Shown piece after piece: positions 26,445 to 35,568 of a stretch of 64,000 nucleotides of DNA. The notes below the pieces were generated by a model that did no database searches, was not told the origin of the DNA, and saw nothing but the letters and a program-made list of their open reading frames with translations. How positions within the stretch are numbered: position 1 is the first letter of the stretch; every line of letters begins with the position of its first letter. The stretch is from Acidobacteriota bacterium (GTDB lineage: Bacteria; Acidobacteriota; Holophagae; Acanthopleuribacterales; Acanthopleuribacteraceae), in NCBI GenBank assembly GCA_020439745.1, contig JAGQSC010000019.1, forward strand, positions 496,001 through 560,000, read 5' to 3'. The translations under genes were made by a program, and so were the position numbers.

Positions 26445-27791
26445 TCAAGGCATACATATGAAATGGAGTAGATCGATCACGTCCCATGTATCCGGCCAAA
26501 TGGGAAGTTGATCATTCAATTGGGGACAAATGGCAAACAAATCGAGACCTATCACGGCATCCAGAGACCCCATGCTGTAATCCAGATCAACTGAAAGAAA
26601 CAACATACCGTTATCAGCGAAATCCAAACCAGGCCCCACAATGGTTGATGCATTCAGGTCTGTAACCATGGCATCGGCAACACCGTCGCCTGTCACATCG
26701 ACAAAATCTCCGGTCGACAGGATGCGACGACTCCCTGCGAGATGACCAGCCTGACTGGCGTAAAACAGATGTTCATCGGCGCTGAGACCCCAAATGAAGA
26801 CCGATTGATTGCGATTGTTGATGGATAACGCCTGCACGGTTGCCGGACTCGACAGGAGGACCCCATCCAGCAGGTCCCCTTCCCGAAGCCCAATTTGTGC
26901 ATTAAAAGCGATGAACTCATCTTCGGTAACGGCACCATTGGTATCGCCACTAAACAGATAATTTCCAAACCTATTGATGGTGACATTGGAGAATGTGTTC
27001 CAGTGGTCACCCTGGCCGGTGGGTTCCGATTCCCGCGCCACCAAAACGCCATCCACATACACAAACCCATCCGAAGCGGGGACACCTGTATCCATAAAAA
27101 GAGCAGCGATCAGATGCATTCCGTTGTCGGAAAAATGATAATCAAAATCAATTCCTGACGGCGAAGCAATCGCAAATCCGTCTACAAGATCGCCAGACGC
27201 CAAAACACGAATCACATCTCCAGCTGAGGACGTGGGACTCCGATAAAGCACACGAGCCTGAGTAAATCCAACACCTGTCAGGTCCAATCCCGAGACCCAA
27301 CTTGACTGACCGCTAGGTTGCATCTGAGGTCGACTACAGAAGGTAATCGTGGCAGGTGCCGCAAACCCAGGTGCAGGATCCGATTCAGAAAGCAGCAACC
27401 CGTTATGCGTCCAAACGGTATCATCCGCACCAATAGCCGGACTAAAAATGAACTGTCCGAGATTGCCTACACCCATAGTCGATTCACCGCCAGACATAAA
27501 CATCACCGAGCTATTCACAAACACGATGCCGCTGTCGTACCAAACAAAGCCATCGGTGTTCATGCCATCGCTCAAGGTACCGGTAAATCCAACCTTTCCA
27601 GTACCGTCCGTAAAGGGTGATCGAATTTGAGTTACTGCTAGACCCGCAATACCCGCCGGTATATCGCCCTCCTGAAGCACCAACTGCACCGACAAAACCG
27701 TGCCAGGCGCTGTAGACACAGAACCCGTTCCAATCGGATGGAAGAGAAATCCACACCAAATACTCAATTGAAATACATACCAAGCCAGCAT
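26445..27791 (-). CDS. Exported beta-rich protein, unknown function
   Basis: The 448-residue product starts with a hydrophobic segment (residues 1-20) consistent with export. The rest consists of loosely repeating units of about 60 residues with patterns such as FADNGMLFLSVD, FSDNGMHLIAAL and INRFGNYLFSGD. This resembles a beta-propeller or choice-of-anchor tandem-repeat protein. The C-terminus ends in WDVIDLLHFICMP. AAGGAG lies upstream of the ATG. It is one of several exported proteins in this region; I cannot name a function. Confidence 0.55.
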   Translation of the reverse strand: MLAWYVFQLSIWCGFLFHPIGTGSVSTAPGTVLSVQLVLQEGDIPAGIAGLAVTQIRSPFTDGTGKVGFTGTLSDGMNTDGFVWYDSGIVFVNSSVMFMSGGESTMGVGNLGQFIFSPAIGADDTVWTHNGLLLSESDPAPGFAAPATITFCSRPQMQPSGQSSWVSGLDLTGVGFTQARVLYRSPTSSAGDVIRVLASGDLVDGFAIASPSGIDFDYHFSDNGMHLIAALFMDTGVPASDGFVYVDGVLVARESEPTGQGDHWNTFSNVTINRFGNYLFSGDTNGAVTEDEFIAFNAQIGLREGDLLDGVLLSSPATVQALSINNRNQSVFIWGLSADEHLFYASQAGHLAGSRRILSTGDFVDVTGDGVADAMVTDLNASTIVGPGLDFADNGMLFLSVDLDYSMGSLDAVIGLDLFAICPQLNDQLPIWPDTWDVIDLLHFICMP

Positions 27792-27962
27792 AACCAGATC
27801 ACTCCTTGAAAAAGAACGCTCTGATAACTACCCCGAAATAAGGGTCAGAAACCCGCCACTTTTCTCACTGGCTTCAATTAGCTTGCACCTTCCGGGACGA
27901 CGAAATTGGGGCACAGATCGATGCAGCCGCTCTTGTGACGCTGGTTATGTGGCTTGCCCGAA

Positions 27963-29645
27963 TTATTGCCAGTTGGCGCGCAAGTAGACGCCCCGCTTCA
28001 AGGGACCTGTGGCAAATCCCTTGGCAACACCGTCGAAGAAGACATTTTTGAAACGCAGCGGAATGGGGTCACTGCGAAACAGCGTGTCGCCCGCCATGAG
28101 GTGATAGTGCAAATGGGGCGCACTGGAGTTGCCCGAATTGCCTAGCAAGCCCAACACCTGGCCTCGTTTTACGACCTCGCCCATCGCTACACGCACTGAA
28201 CCCTGTTGCATATGAGCCAAGAAACTGAACTCACCGTTGCCGTGGTCAATCACCACCGAATTGCCACCCACCCGCCAAAGTGGGTCGGGCAGTTTGTTCA
28301 ATGATTCTTTGTCCACGCGAGGGGGATTGGCGTTATCGGGCACGTCATTGCGTGTGTAAACCACAACCCCATCTGCCGGTGCCAGTACTTCTCGTCCCCA
28401 CGAAACAAAATCCTGATTTGTAGCGGCATAGCCCGATACCAACTGCCGATCAGGTCCCAGCGCCAGAATATCCAAAGCATGGTGTTGACTCCACTCCTGC
28501 GCGTGGTGCTCGTTGAAGTCACCGCCCGCAAGAATCACGAAATAACCCTCCAAAGGGAACCAAAGCTCGGTTTTGGGTTCATAACGGCTCAGCGTCACCT
28601 CCAGGGACTCGTTCAAAGTCGTGCCGTCATGCGCAACCAAGGTCAGATCTACCTGCATCTTATCCACCGGGGGCTCTGTCATAAAAGAACATTGAAAACG
28701 AAGATCGAAAACTTCGTCCAATCCGGCTGCCGTGGCAAAACGCACGCCCGACAGACCTGAAAGCGAAGGCTTGTTGAGCGTGCGCGTTTCCAGCAGTTCT
28801 TCCCCTGAATAATATTTGAGGGACGCATGAGTAGGCGTCAATGATCGCCCGTAGGTTTCGGACACCACCACATGAAAAAACCAACTCTCTTGATTGATGG
28901 AACCAAAAAGGCCGTCATTCTCTTTGTAAATCGTTCGGGGAACCGTCATCAAACCGATCCCGAAGGGTTGGTCGGCATATCGCTGATCAGGATGTTCAAA
29001 AAAACCCGGCGCGAAGCGTTCGACAACTTCCACCTGATCGAGGGTGATTTGGACCAGCCTTTGCGGGGTGTCGCGACGTTCCGAAAACGGAACCATACAA
29101 CCAGCGACCACTCTGTAGTCGTCATACGTAATCTTTGTCTCCTGATCGCCTTGCCAACGTACTTCCATGTGTGGCAGGTACGTTTCCGCTTCGAGCCAAA
29201 ACTGGTTCTTTCGATCCTCCCCTTCCTGGAACTCAAGCCCCCAATACCTGCGACCTTCGATCTCCTTCGCGCCCAGCGATCGACCGCGGATGCCGCGACG
29301 CGCATACGCCAATAGCGGAAACGACAAATGGGATCTGCGGGCCTGATCCAACGCGTCGCCTTCAAGCGCTCGCCAAATTCCGGCCTGCCTTGTCCAGCCC
29401 TCGTCCCCTTGACATAAGGTCTCAATGCGGATCAACTCAAAATCCAATAAGGTCTTCAGCCGGTCCGGCGCCTCCAACCACAGTTGGTAACGGCCTTCCA
29501 GACCGGAGGACGACACCTGGCCTGAGACATGAATGCAGGTGAGTTGGGATAGGGCTTCTTCTCCACCCAAAGCCTGCAACGCGCGACCCAGAAGATCGGG
29601 TTCCCCCACCCATGTCCACAGAGCGAGGCACCACATGAAACTCAT
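27963..29645 (-). CDS. Exported LolA-like / M23 peptidase-like protein
   Basis: With the start set at ATG 29645 (AAGG 9 bases upstream) the product has 560 residues and a signal-like N-terminus. The first 230 residues resemble the LolA/outer-membrane-lipoprotein-sorting fold (RALQALGGEEALSQLTCIHVSGQV, WGLEFQEGE). The C-terminal 180 residues are an M23 (LytM) domain with the zinc-site motifs HHALDI and PHLHYHL, and GNSVVIDHGNGEFSFLAH and LGNSGNS in between. It probably cleaves or binds peptidoglycan in the periplasm; the N-terminal domain may bind lipid or lipoprotein. Confidence 0.8.
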   Translation of the reverse strand: MSFMWCLALWTWVGEPDLLGRALQALGGEEALSQLTCIHVSGQVSSSGLEGRYQLWLEAPDRLKTLLDFELIRIETLCQGDEGWTRQAGIWRALEGDALDQARRSHLSFPLLAYARRGIRGRSLGAKEIEGRRYWGLEFQEGEDRKNQFWLEAETYLPHMEVRWQGDQETKITYDDYRVVAGCMVPFSERRDTPQRLVQITLDQVEVVERFAPGFFEHPDQRYADQPFGIGLMTVPRTIYKENDGLFGSINQESWFFHVVVSETYGRSLTPTHASLKYYSGEELLETRTLNKPSLSGLSGVRFATAAGLDEVFDLRFQCSFMTEPPVDKMQVDLTLVAHDGTTLNESLEVTLSRYEPKTELWFPLEGYFVILAGGDFNEHHAQEWSQHHALDILALGPDRQLVSGYAATNQDFVSWGREVLAPADGVVVYTRNDVPDNANPPRVDKESLNKLPDPLWRVGGNSVVIDHGNGEFSFLAHMQQGSVRVAMGEVVKRGQVLGLLGNSGNSSAPHLHYHLMAGDTLFRSDPIPLRFKNVFFDGVAKGFATGPLKRGVYLRANWQ

Positions 29646-29687
29646 GACGGCCATCCTTATTGGTGAATTGGACTATTTAATCATGAA

Positions 29688-30107
29688 TTAGACGGGACCC
29701 AGGCAATCACAGCCATCGCGAACCAGTGTGGTTAGGTTTGGCGCGTGCGTTAACGTATTGTGAATGATGCAGGAATCGACCGCCCGTTTTAGACCTGCAC
29801 GATGACGTTCACTTAACTCAAACGGCAAACACACTCGAATTTCAATGGACGCAATGCGGATCGGTTTTTCCGTCGATTTGCTGCCTTCGACTTCAATGCG
29901 CAAGTCTCGGCTATCCAGGTCACGTGCTTCGCAATACTTTACGGCATAAAACCCAACACAACTTCCCAACGAGGCAAGGAACCATTCTGGTGGTGTCATG
30001 CCTTTGTCCTCGCCACCATTGGTGCGTGGCTGGTCGCTGACCATCTCGTGATCGCGGCTCACCGCCTTAAAACTCAAACCCGATTCATGAGTCAAATGTA
30101 CATGCAT
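29688..30107 (-). CDS. OsmC/Ohr-family peroxidase-like protein
   Basis: This 139-residue protein has the two conserved cysteine contexts of the OsmC fold: LASLGSCVGFYAVKYC and VDSCIIHNTLTHAP. MTPPEWFLASLGSC is the standard OsmC/YhfA start of helix 1. Such proteins reduce organic hydroperoxides or bind small thiol oxidants. GGGGGG lies 5 bases before the ATG at 30107; a GTG just upstream is less well placed. The gene is 33 bases or more upstream of the M23 gene on the same strand and may be cotranscribed. Confidence 0.85.
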   Translation of the reverse strand: MHVHLTHESGLSFKAVSRDHEMVSDQPRTNGGEDKGMTPPEWFLASLGSCVGFYAVKYCEARDLDSRDLRIEVEGSKSTEKPIRIASIEIRVCLPFELSERHRAGLKRAVDSCIIHNTLTHAPNLTTLVRDGCDCLGPV

Positions 30108-30269
30108 CACTTCCCCCCTTCACCGGCATCTTAGTGAAATTGACGTTGATGTCAATGGCTGACTAACGGGTCCTTTTCTGTGGCGTCCCTGCGGGACTCA
30201 TTGGTTGCGTGCCCTGCGATAGGCACCGCGCGCCAAAGCCTCCTGCACTGATTGTCAACTCGGCGACAT

Positions 30270-30288
30270 GGGGCCGCGAGGCGGCCCC
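30270..30288 (-). terminator. Hairpin after the DUF11-repeat gene
   Basis: GGGGCCGC and GCGGCCCC form a perfect 8-bp stem around a GAG loop, only 6 bases beyond the DUF11 gene stop. No T-run follows on the minus strand, so termination strength is uncertain. Confidence 0.5.
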
Positions 30289-30294
30289 TATCAA

Positions 30295-33078
30295 TTACTG
30301 ATCGTCCGCAGCGTCCAGATTACAGCCAGTGTTGTTCTGCTCATCCAGAGCTTCGGCTAGTTTCAACATCTCGTTGCGATCGAGAGTGGCCAACGCATTG
30401 TTCACCAAGACACGGACCACCAGATCTGAATAGGTGAAATCGATAGACGGGTGGGCCCCATTCAACAGAGACGCTACGGCCTGTTTGATCAGGTTCTTCG
30501 CGCCACCAAGAGCACCGGGGCCACCCCCATATCTCAAGCCGTCGTCCAAGGTGTCCGAAGCCAACTCTGGGTACAACGCGATTTGTTCAAATACGTCAAC
30601 CAACAGATCCTCAGGGGCATAGCCAACCCACGACTCTGGATGGTTCTTCCAATAGCCATGTGAACAACCATCTGCACCCTGACCTACACCAAAATAATGG
30701 CTGGGATCGGTATCCGTTGCCTGTTGACCACTTGCTGAAAAGACGACTACAGAACCCAGGTTTTCGTACTGACCGCGAACGGCTTCGCCCGTAGCGGTAC
30801 AAATCATCGATTCACCGGGTTCCAACGTGGCTGATGGACAGGTAATTGCGCCGATTTGGTCATCAGTAACCGCGATGTCTTCGACGGCTACTTCTCCCGT
30901 ATTGGTGACCAGGTAGGTCCACTCAATGGATTGACCCACATTCAGCAGGGGGCCCGGGGCTTCATCGGCTTGCTCACCGTTGGTCATCTTTTCGATGTCG
31001 ATTTCAGGGGGCAGCGAGACACCCAAATAATGACTGGGGTCGGACGCGTTGGCTGTTTGCCCAGTGGAGGATGTGCCTGTGGCCACACCCAGATTTTGAT
31101 ATTGACCCAATTGCGCAACGCCCGAAATGGTACACGTCATGGACGCACCTGGCTCGAGACTGGCCATAGGGCAACTTACCTCTCCCTCCTGGTCGTCGTT
31201 TACCGTGACGTTGAACAGCGTCACACTACCCGTATTGCTAACCACATAGCTCCACACCACAGGCGTGCCTTCCAAGACACTGGGGCCCGGTGCCAGATCG
31301 GCATCCTCGCCGTTGGTAAGTTTTTGCAGGGAGATCTGCGGCGCAGCTTGTTGGCCGAAATAATGGGTGGCGTCGGAATCGCGCGCTTGGTTACCTGCCC
31401 CGTCATCAGCGGTGACTGTAGCAACCATGGCGAATTGACCGGGTTGTGCGGCTTGCCTGGCGGTACATATCATGGAGGCGCCCGGTTCCAAGCTGGTACC
31501 GGAACAGCGCACCACCAGATTAGCCGAATTGGTGACATTAATGTTGTGCAATGTGACAGAACTCGTGTTGGTCACTTCGAATGTGAAACTGACCACCGAT
31601 CCTACGTTCACAGTGGGTCCGGGTGGTGTGTCGGCATCCACGCCATTGGCAAGCGCCTCGATATCCACACTCAGTTCAAAGTCATCGCCAAAATAATGGC
31701 TGCGGTCGGAGGCTGAGACAGAAGTCCCATTGGGTCGTGTCGCTGTGACCGTAGCCGTATTGACGTACTGACCTGCCTGAGCTGTTCCAGAACCTGTACA
31801 GGTGACCGATTGACCCGGAAGCAACTCGATGATGGGCGCACATGAAACGGCGACACCTTGGTCGTCGGTGACCACGATATTGGTCAACGTTTCCTGGCCT
31901 AGGTTAGAGACTACATATGTCCATTCAACAGGATCTCCAACATTGATGACAGGTCCCGGAGGAAAGTCGGCGTCCACACCATTGGTCCACTTTTCCATGC
32001 CAATGAATCTGGCCACTTCCAATCCGACATAGTGACAGGGGTCCGTGGCTTGAACCTGTTCACCCGAAGGACCGCGGGCTGTGGCTGTGCCTACGTTGGC
32101 CATGGCTCCGGCAACCGCAAAATCATTGGCCGTACAGACGAGGGTTTCACCGGGACCGATTACATTCGTGTTGCACCGTCCCACCAGCCCAAAAGCATCA
32201 AACACCGCGAGGTCGGTGAGGGTGTCCGAGCCTGTGTTGGTGACCACAAACGACCATGTCAGAGCGTCCCCAGCGTTAAAGGTCGGTCCCGGCGGGTCAT
32301 CTGCATCGATGCCATTGACCAGCAGATCCACGGTCAAACTGAGGTTGGGGTTCACGCCCAGATAGTGACTCGTATCCACATCACTGACCGATGCACCGTT
32401 GGGTCCAAATGCCGATACCAAGGCCACGTTACTGTATTGGCCCAAGGTGGCCACGCCTTGCGCGGTGCAAGTCATTGATTCATTAGGCATCAATGACGTG
32501 GTAGGACAGGACACTGCCACACCGCGATTGTCGGTCACAACGATGTCGGTGAGCAGGGTTGTACCCGTATTGGTCACCACGTATTCCCACACGACCGGAT
32601 CGCCAACAGTAATTGAAGGGCCTGGTGCTTCATCTGCATCAAAACCATTGGTGGATTTTTCTACGTCGATGGCCACGTCAAAGGACCCGCCATAATAGTG
32701 GCTCAAATCGGAATCTGAGATCTCCATGCCACTAGGATCGGTCGCAAACACCGTCGCAGCATTTTGGTATTGACCCGCTTGGGCAGGCTCGCGTCCCATG
32801 CACTCCATGGTTTCGCCGGGTGCCAAGGAAAACAAGGGACATCTGACCACCACATTTTGATCGTCGATGATGAACACATGGTCCAGAGGAACGCTTCCGT
32901 TATTGGTAACAACATAGGTCCATTCCACCAAAGACCCCACTTCCACACTAGGACCGGGCGGGGTATCGGCATCTTGACCCATCGTCAGTTTCTCTAATCT
33001 TATCGACGCCACTTGAGCATAAACACCCACAGACAGGCTCAACACAAGCAGTACGCGTACCAATACAGAACGTTCCAT
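30295..33078 (-). CDS. Exported surface protein with seven DUF11-type repeats
   Basis: The 927-residue protein has a signal peptide (to VYAQ, about residue 21) and seven tandem units of about 110 residues. Each opens with a version of EKxTNGxDADxxPGPxxxVGxxVxWxYVVTNTG and closes with SDxSHYxG, typical of DUF11 Ig-like modules. Each unit holds a cysteine pair. The C-terminal 120 residues start with GCSHGYWKNHPESW, a segment that often ends such proteins. The ATG at 33078 has GAGGAG upstream; a frame extending to 33129 lacks this. It is probably a cell-surface or extracellular adhesin or stalk protein; the partner is unknown. Confidence 0.85.
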   Translation of the reverse strand: MERSVLVRVLLVLSLSVGVYAQVASIRLEKLTMGQDADTPPGPSVEVGSLVEWTYVVTNNGSVPLDHVFIIDDQNVVVRCPLFSLAPGETMECMGREPAQAGQYQNAATVFATDPSGMEISDSDLSHYYGGSFDVAIDVEKSTNGFDADEAPGPSITVGDPVVWEYVVTNTGTTLLTDIVVTDNRGVAVSCPTTSLMPNESMTCTAQGVATLGQYSNVALVSAFGPNGASVSDVDTSHYLGVNPNLSLTVDLLVNGIDADDPPGPTFNAGDALTWSFVVTNTGSDTLTDLAVFDAFGLVGRCNTNVIGPGETLVCTANDFAVAGAMANVGTATARGPSGEQVQATDPCHYVGLEVARFIGMEKWTNGVDADFPPGPVINVGDPVEWTYVVSNLGQETLTNIVVTDDQGVAVSCAPIIELLPGQSVTCTGSGTAQAGQYVNTATVTATRPNGTSVSASDRSHYFGDDFELSVDIEALANGVDADTPPGPTVNVGSVVSFTFEVTNTSSVTLHNINVTNSANLVVRCSGTSLEPGASMICTARQAAQPGQFAMVATVTADDGAGNQARDSDATHYFGQQAAPQISLQKLTNGEDADLAPGPSVLEGTPVVWSYVVSNTGSVTLFNVTVNDDQEGEVSCPMASLEPGASMTCTISGVAQLGQYQNLGVATGTSSTGQTANASDPSHYLGVSLPPEIDIEKMTNGEQADEAPGPLLNVGQSIEWTYLVTNTGEVAVEDIAVTDDQIGAITCPSATLEPGESMICTATGEAVRGQYENLGSVVVFSASGQQATDTDPSHYFGVGQGADGCSHGYWKNHPESWVGYAPEDLLVDVFEQIALYPELASDTLDDGLRYGGGPGALGGAKNLIKQAVASLLNGAHPSIDFTYSDLVVRVLVNNALATLDRNEMLKLAEALDEQNNTGCNLDAADDQ

Positions 33079-33119
33079 AACAGGCTCCTCGACCATCTGG
33101 TTGCATGTACAAAAAATCG

Positions 33120-33133
33120 AAATTTGCAAATTT
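33120..33133. promoter_or_regulatory. Perfect 14-bp palindrome in the DUF11 leader
   Basis: AAATTTGCAAATTT is fully symmetric. It lies about 8 bases downstream of the predicted transcription start and 42 bases before the ATG. It could be an operator or an RNA hairpin; nothing identifies the binding factor. Confidence 0.35.
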
Positions 33134-33147
33134 TGTTTACAACAGAC

Positions 33148-33176
33148 AATCTAGAGCATGAGACGTCTATGGTCAA
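33148..33176 (-). promoter_or_regulatory. Sigma-70-like promoter for the DUF11-repeat gene
   Basis: On the minus strand TTGACC (33176-33171) and TAGATT (33153-33148) are separated by exactly 17 bases. The leader is about 60 bases and contains the AAATTTGCAAATTT palindrome. Confidence 0.5.
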
Positions 33177-33229
33177 ACAAGAAAATCACAAACGAAGAGA
33201 CCAAAGTCCCCGGATGATGTGTTCAGTGC

Positions 33230-34246
33230 CTATTCGACTTCAAAATACTGGAGCTCAACTGGCACCATGATCAGCACTTCGAAGATCGCACGCACGCTGC
33301 TATTGGTAATTTCCGGGAACCAGACTTTGTATGTGCTGCCATTCGATGAGCGGACGAAGATGCCATTAAAGAGTCCGTTGGCACCTTCTGTGCCGCAGAA
33401 ATTGCCGCTACCCGTAATCATCCCAGGCACATCACCCATGGTGACCGTCCTATAGTCCTGTCCTGAAATATCTGCATAAGTGGCCCCACCTGTCATTTGC
33501 AGCGTGGCATTGCCACCGCAACCATCAGGTGCGATGACGTTCAAATCGTTGGTGGTATCCCCGTCAAAATCGAAAGCCTGACCAACATTACGCGTGGTGG
33601 ATGGCTCTTGACTTACGGTTATGTTGTCCATGAACGTATTGCCCATGCCAGACGCGTTGTTAGCCATTAGCGACACGGTAAAAGTATTCGCAGTTCCAAA
33701 ATAGAACGCCGGATTTTGAACGCCACTAGTCCCCAATCCATCAAAGTCCCAGTTCCAACTAGTGGGTGAATTGGTGGAGGTATCGGTGAAAAACCCAATT
33801 AAGTCGTAGGATGAGCTCGTAAAACTAGACACCGGTGGCGACCCACCACAAGCGCCCAGTGAAACATAGGTGATGTTAATACCCACATTCGGTGTAATGG
33901 TATTCACGACGAACTTTCCGTAACGAGAACCGTCTTTCACCAAGGTCACGTCGCCTTCACTTGGCAAATACGCATTGGGCGGAAAGGTCGTAAACGTGTA
34001 CACCGCCGCCAGAGCATCCACACAATCGGTATTTGCGAAATTGTCCCCGCTAGACGCGGATCCGGCACCGTTGATACGAATAAACCCCGTGGGAGGACTG
34101 CCGCTCAAATGCCTCACACCCACATCGTTGTTCGCGACCCCATCTTCAGTCACGTCGACGTCCTGATTCTCAAGCACATCCAAAGTGGTTTGGGCCCAGA
34201 TGTTCAAGCTCAGAAAGACGCACAAACCGCATAGTATCCGCAACAT
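33230..34246 (-). CDS. Exported PKD-domain protein, unknown function
   Basis: The 338-residue protein has a signal peptide (residues 1 to about 18, ending in WAQ). Residues 140-210 form a PKD-like Ig fold with the telltale TSWNWDFDGLGTSGVQNPAFYF. The flanking parts are beta-rich with two cysteines near 120 and 240. PKD domains usually serve protein-protein or carbohydrate contact outside the cell. It is on the same strand as, and upstream of, the DUF11 gene, but the latter has its own promoter, so cotranscription is not required. Confidence 0.7.
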   Translation of the reverse strand: MLRILCGLCVFLSLNIWAQTTLDVLENQDVDVTEDGVANNDVGVRHLSGSPPTGFIRINGAGSASSGDNFANTDCVDALAAVYTFTTFPPNAYLPSEGDVTLVKDGSRYGKFVVNTITPNVGINITYVSLGACGGSPPVSSFTSSSYDLIGFFTDTSTNSPTSWNWDFDGLGTSGVQNPAFYFGTANTFTVSLMANNASGMGNTFMDNITVSQEPSTTRNVGQAFDFDGDTTNDLNVIAPDGCGGNATLQMTGGATYADISGQDYRTVTMGDVPGMITGSGNFCGTEGANGLFNGIFVRSSNGSTYKVWFPEITNSSVRAIFEVLIMVPVELQYFEVE

Positions 34247-34400
34247 ATCTCTACCCCATCAACTGTATCTCCGTCACACATATGTAGCACATTCCCAAGC
34301 TTTTCTGATCCTTTTTGTGTCTGGAGAGCCGTAATTCCTTGGGTTCCTGATTCTAATGAATCGCACGTCCAAACGTTACCTCTCAAAGAGGAGGTGATAT

Positions 34401-35039
34401 GTGATAAAGGCTATGGTTTTTGTGATGTTAATGGGATTTGTGGTTGTATTCGGACAAGAGCCCAAAAGGAAGTGGGTAACGCTCGAGCGACCGAGCCCAC
34501 CGCAATCCGCCAACAATACCGTTCCCGACTTTCGTCTGGACTCGAGCAAGCCAGCAATATACATAGAATTCGAACGCCATGGCCAAGCGATTCAGCCCAT
34601 GGAACTGCGTCTGGCCGAAACTGGCGAGGCCACATTCTCCAGTCGCAAAGGAAGGGATGTTTGGCTCCGGCTCCATAACAACACACATTGGGCCATACAA
34701 TTCCGAACTGCGAGCATGTATCTCAGCAGCGAGATTTGGCACACACCTGATCATGGGATTTGCGCACTGGCAGATGGTGCAGAGGTGGGTCTGATCTATT
34801 ACCTCGAAGACGAAGAAGGCAAGCGCACCTGCATGGGAGGCGGGGGATGCATGTCATCAACGGCATGGCTGATTCCCGGGCGGTCACTGATATTTTCGGT
34901 CCCGAGAAAGGCGCTTCGCAAAAGCGAACAGATTTGTGTGGTGTTCACCTATGAATGGGAAACGTACAAAAGTTTTCCCTCATACAGCCCTACGGAACAT
35001 GCGGTTCGATTTTCGAGCCAACTTGGTTTAGAGAAGTAA
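34401..35039 (+). CDS. Exported protein of unknown function upstream of blaI
   Basis: The 212-residue product starts at a GTG with GAGGAGG 5 to 6 bases upstream and has a signal peptide ending near VFGQ. The mature part contains a beta-rich domain with RLHNNTHWAIQF and a DGICALADGAEVGLIYYLED stretch, and a cysteine-flanked CMGGGGC. I do not recognise a family. An ACCTC/GAGGT stem could sequester the ribosome site. It points towards blaI, but its own promoter is not evident and the BlaI genes have a separate promoter. Confidence 0.6.
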   Translation: MIKAMVFVMLMGFVVVFGQEPKRKWVTLERPSPPQSANNTVPDFRLDSSKPAIYIEFERHGQAIQPMELRLAETGEATFSSRKGRDVWLRLHNNTHWAIQFRTASMYLSSEIWHTPDHGICALADGAEVGLIYYLEDEEGKRTCMGGGGCMSSTAWLIPGRSLIFSVPRKALRKSEQICVVFTYEWETYKSFPSYSPTEHAVRFSSQLGLEK

Positions 35040-35121
35040 CTGCATCACAACCCATCTATCGCCAGCGATTGCTATCTGGTCAGTTCACAGACTGATTTCG
35101 TGTGAGAGATGAGAAAACAGC

Positions 35122-35150
35122 TTGACAAGTTTTTTTGCGGCACCTATCTT
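35122..35150 (+). promoter_or_regulatory. Strong sigma-70 promoter of blaI-blaR1
   Basis: A perfect TTGACA (35122-35127) and TATCTT (35145-35150) are separated by 17 bases. The predicted start lies near 35157, inside the operator described next. Confidence 0.7.
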
Positions 35151-35154
35151 GTAA

Positions 35155-35172
35155 CTACTAATTCTTTAGTAG
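35155..35172. promoter_or_regulatory. BlaI-type operator overlapping the transcription start
   Basis: CTACTAA and TTAGTAG form seven perfect inverted pairs around a four-base centre. It overlaps the predicted +1 and lies 6 bases before blaI, the standard arrangement for autorepression by BlaI/MecI dimers, whose known sites are similar TACTA/TAGTA-type palindromes. Confidence 0.65.
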
Positions 35173-35178
35173 GTGGAC

Positions 35179-35568
35179 ATGCCACGACGAACATCACCCA
35201 CGCTCACCGATGCGGAGCTGCCTATCATGGAGGTCCTTTGGCTATTGGGTGAGGCACGGGTGTCCGATCTCGTAGAGGCCCTGGACCAGGATCCGAAACC
35301 CGCCTATACCACCGTCTCCACCATGTTGCGTGTCCTAGAAAAAAAGGGCTGTGTGGGCCATCGACAAGACGGGCGCGCTCATGTGTTTGTTCCGCTCATT
35401 CAGCGCAGTGATGCGCAACAGAATGCGCTGCAGTTTGTGCTCAACCGGTTCTTCGACGACTCGCCCGGTCTATTGGTGCAGAATCTTGCCGACCAGGCAG
35501 ACTTGAACCGAGCGGATATCAAGCGCCTGAAGGCCATGATTGACGCATTCGAGGAACGCCATGAATGA
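35179..35568 (+). CDS. blaI: BlaI/MecI-family transcriptional repressor
   Basis: The 129-residue protein matches BlaI: LTDAELPIMEVLWLLGEARVSDLVEAL, then the recognition helix AYTTVSTMLRVLEKKGCVGHR, and a C-terminal dimer domain. AGGTGG precedes the ATG at 35179; an in-frame GTG two codons earlier overlaps that site. BlaI dimers bind the operator just upstream and are cleaved when a partner protease is activated. The M56 gene begins inside its last codons. The signal need not be a beta-lactam in this organism. Confidence 0.9.
   Translation: MPRRTSPTLTDAELPIMEVLWLLGEARVSDLVEALDQDPKPAYTTVSTMLRVLEKKGCVGHRQDGRAHVFVPLIQRSDAQQNALQFVLNRFFDDSPGLLVQNLADQADLNRADIKRLKAMIDAFEERHE

Noticed and set aside
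30856-31716. 286-codon antisense frame opposite the DUF11 gene
   Set aside because: It follows from the repetitive codon pattern of the coding strand; its product has no domain and no ribosome site.
30295-33078. Repeated DNA resembling a tandem array or CRISPR
   Set aside because: The repeats are coding units of about 330 bases in frame and are not identical; no spacer pattern exists.
33161-33168. AGACGTCT, identical to a single MetJ half-array
   Set aside because: MetJ needs tandem boxes, and this single copy lies between the -35 and -10 of an unrelated surface-protein gene.
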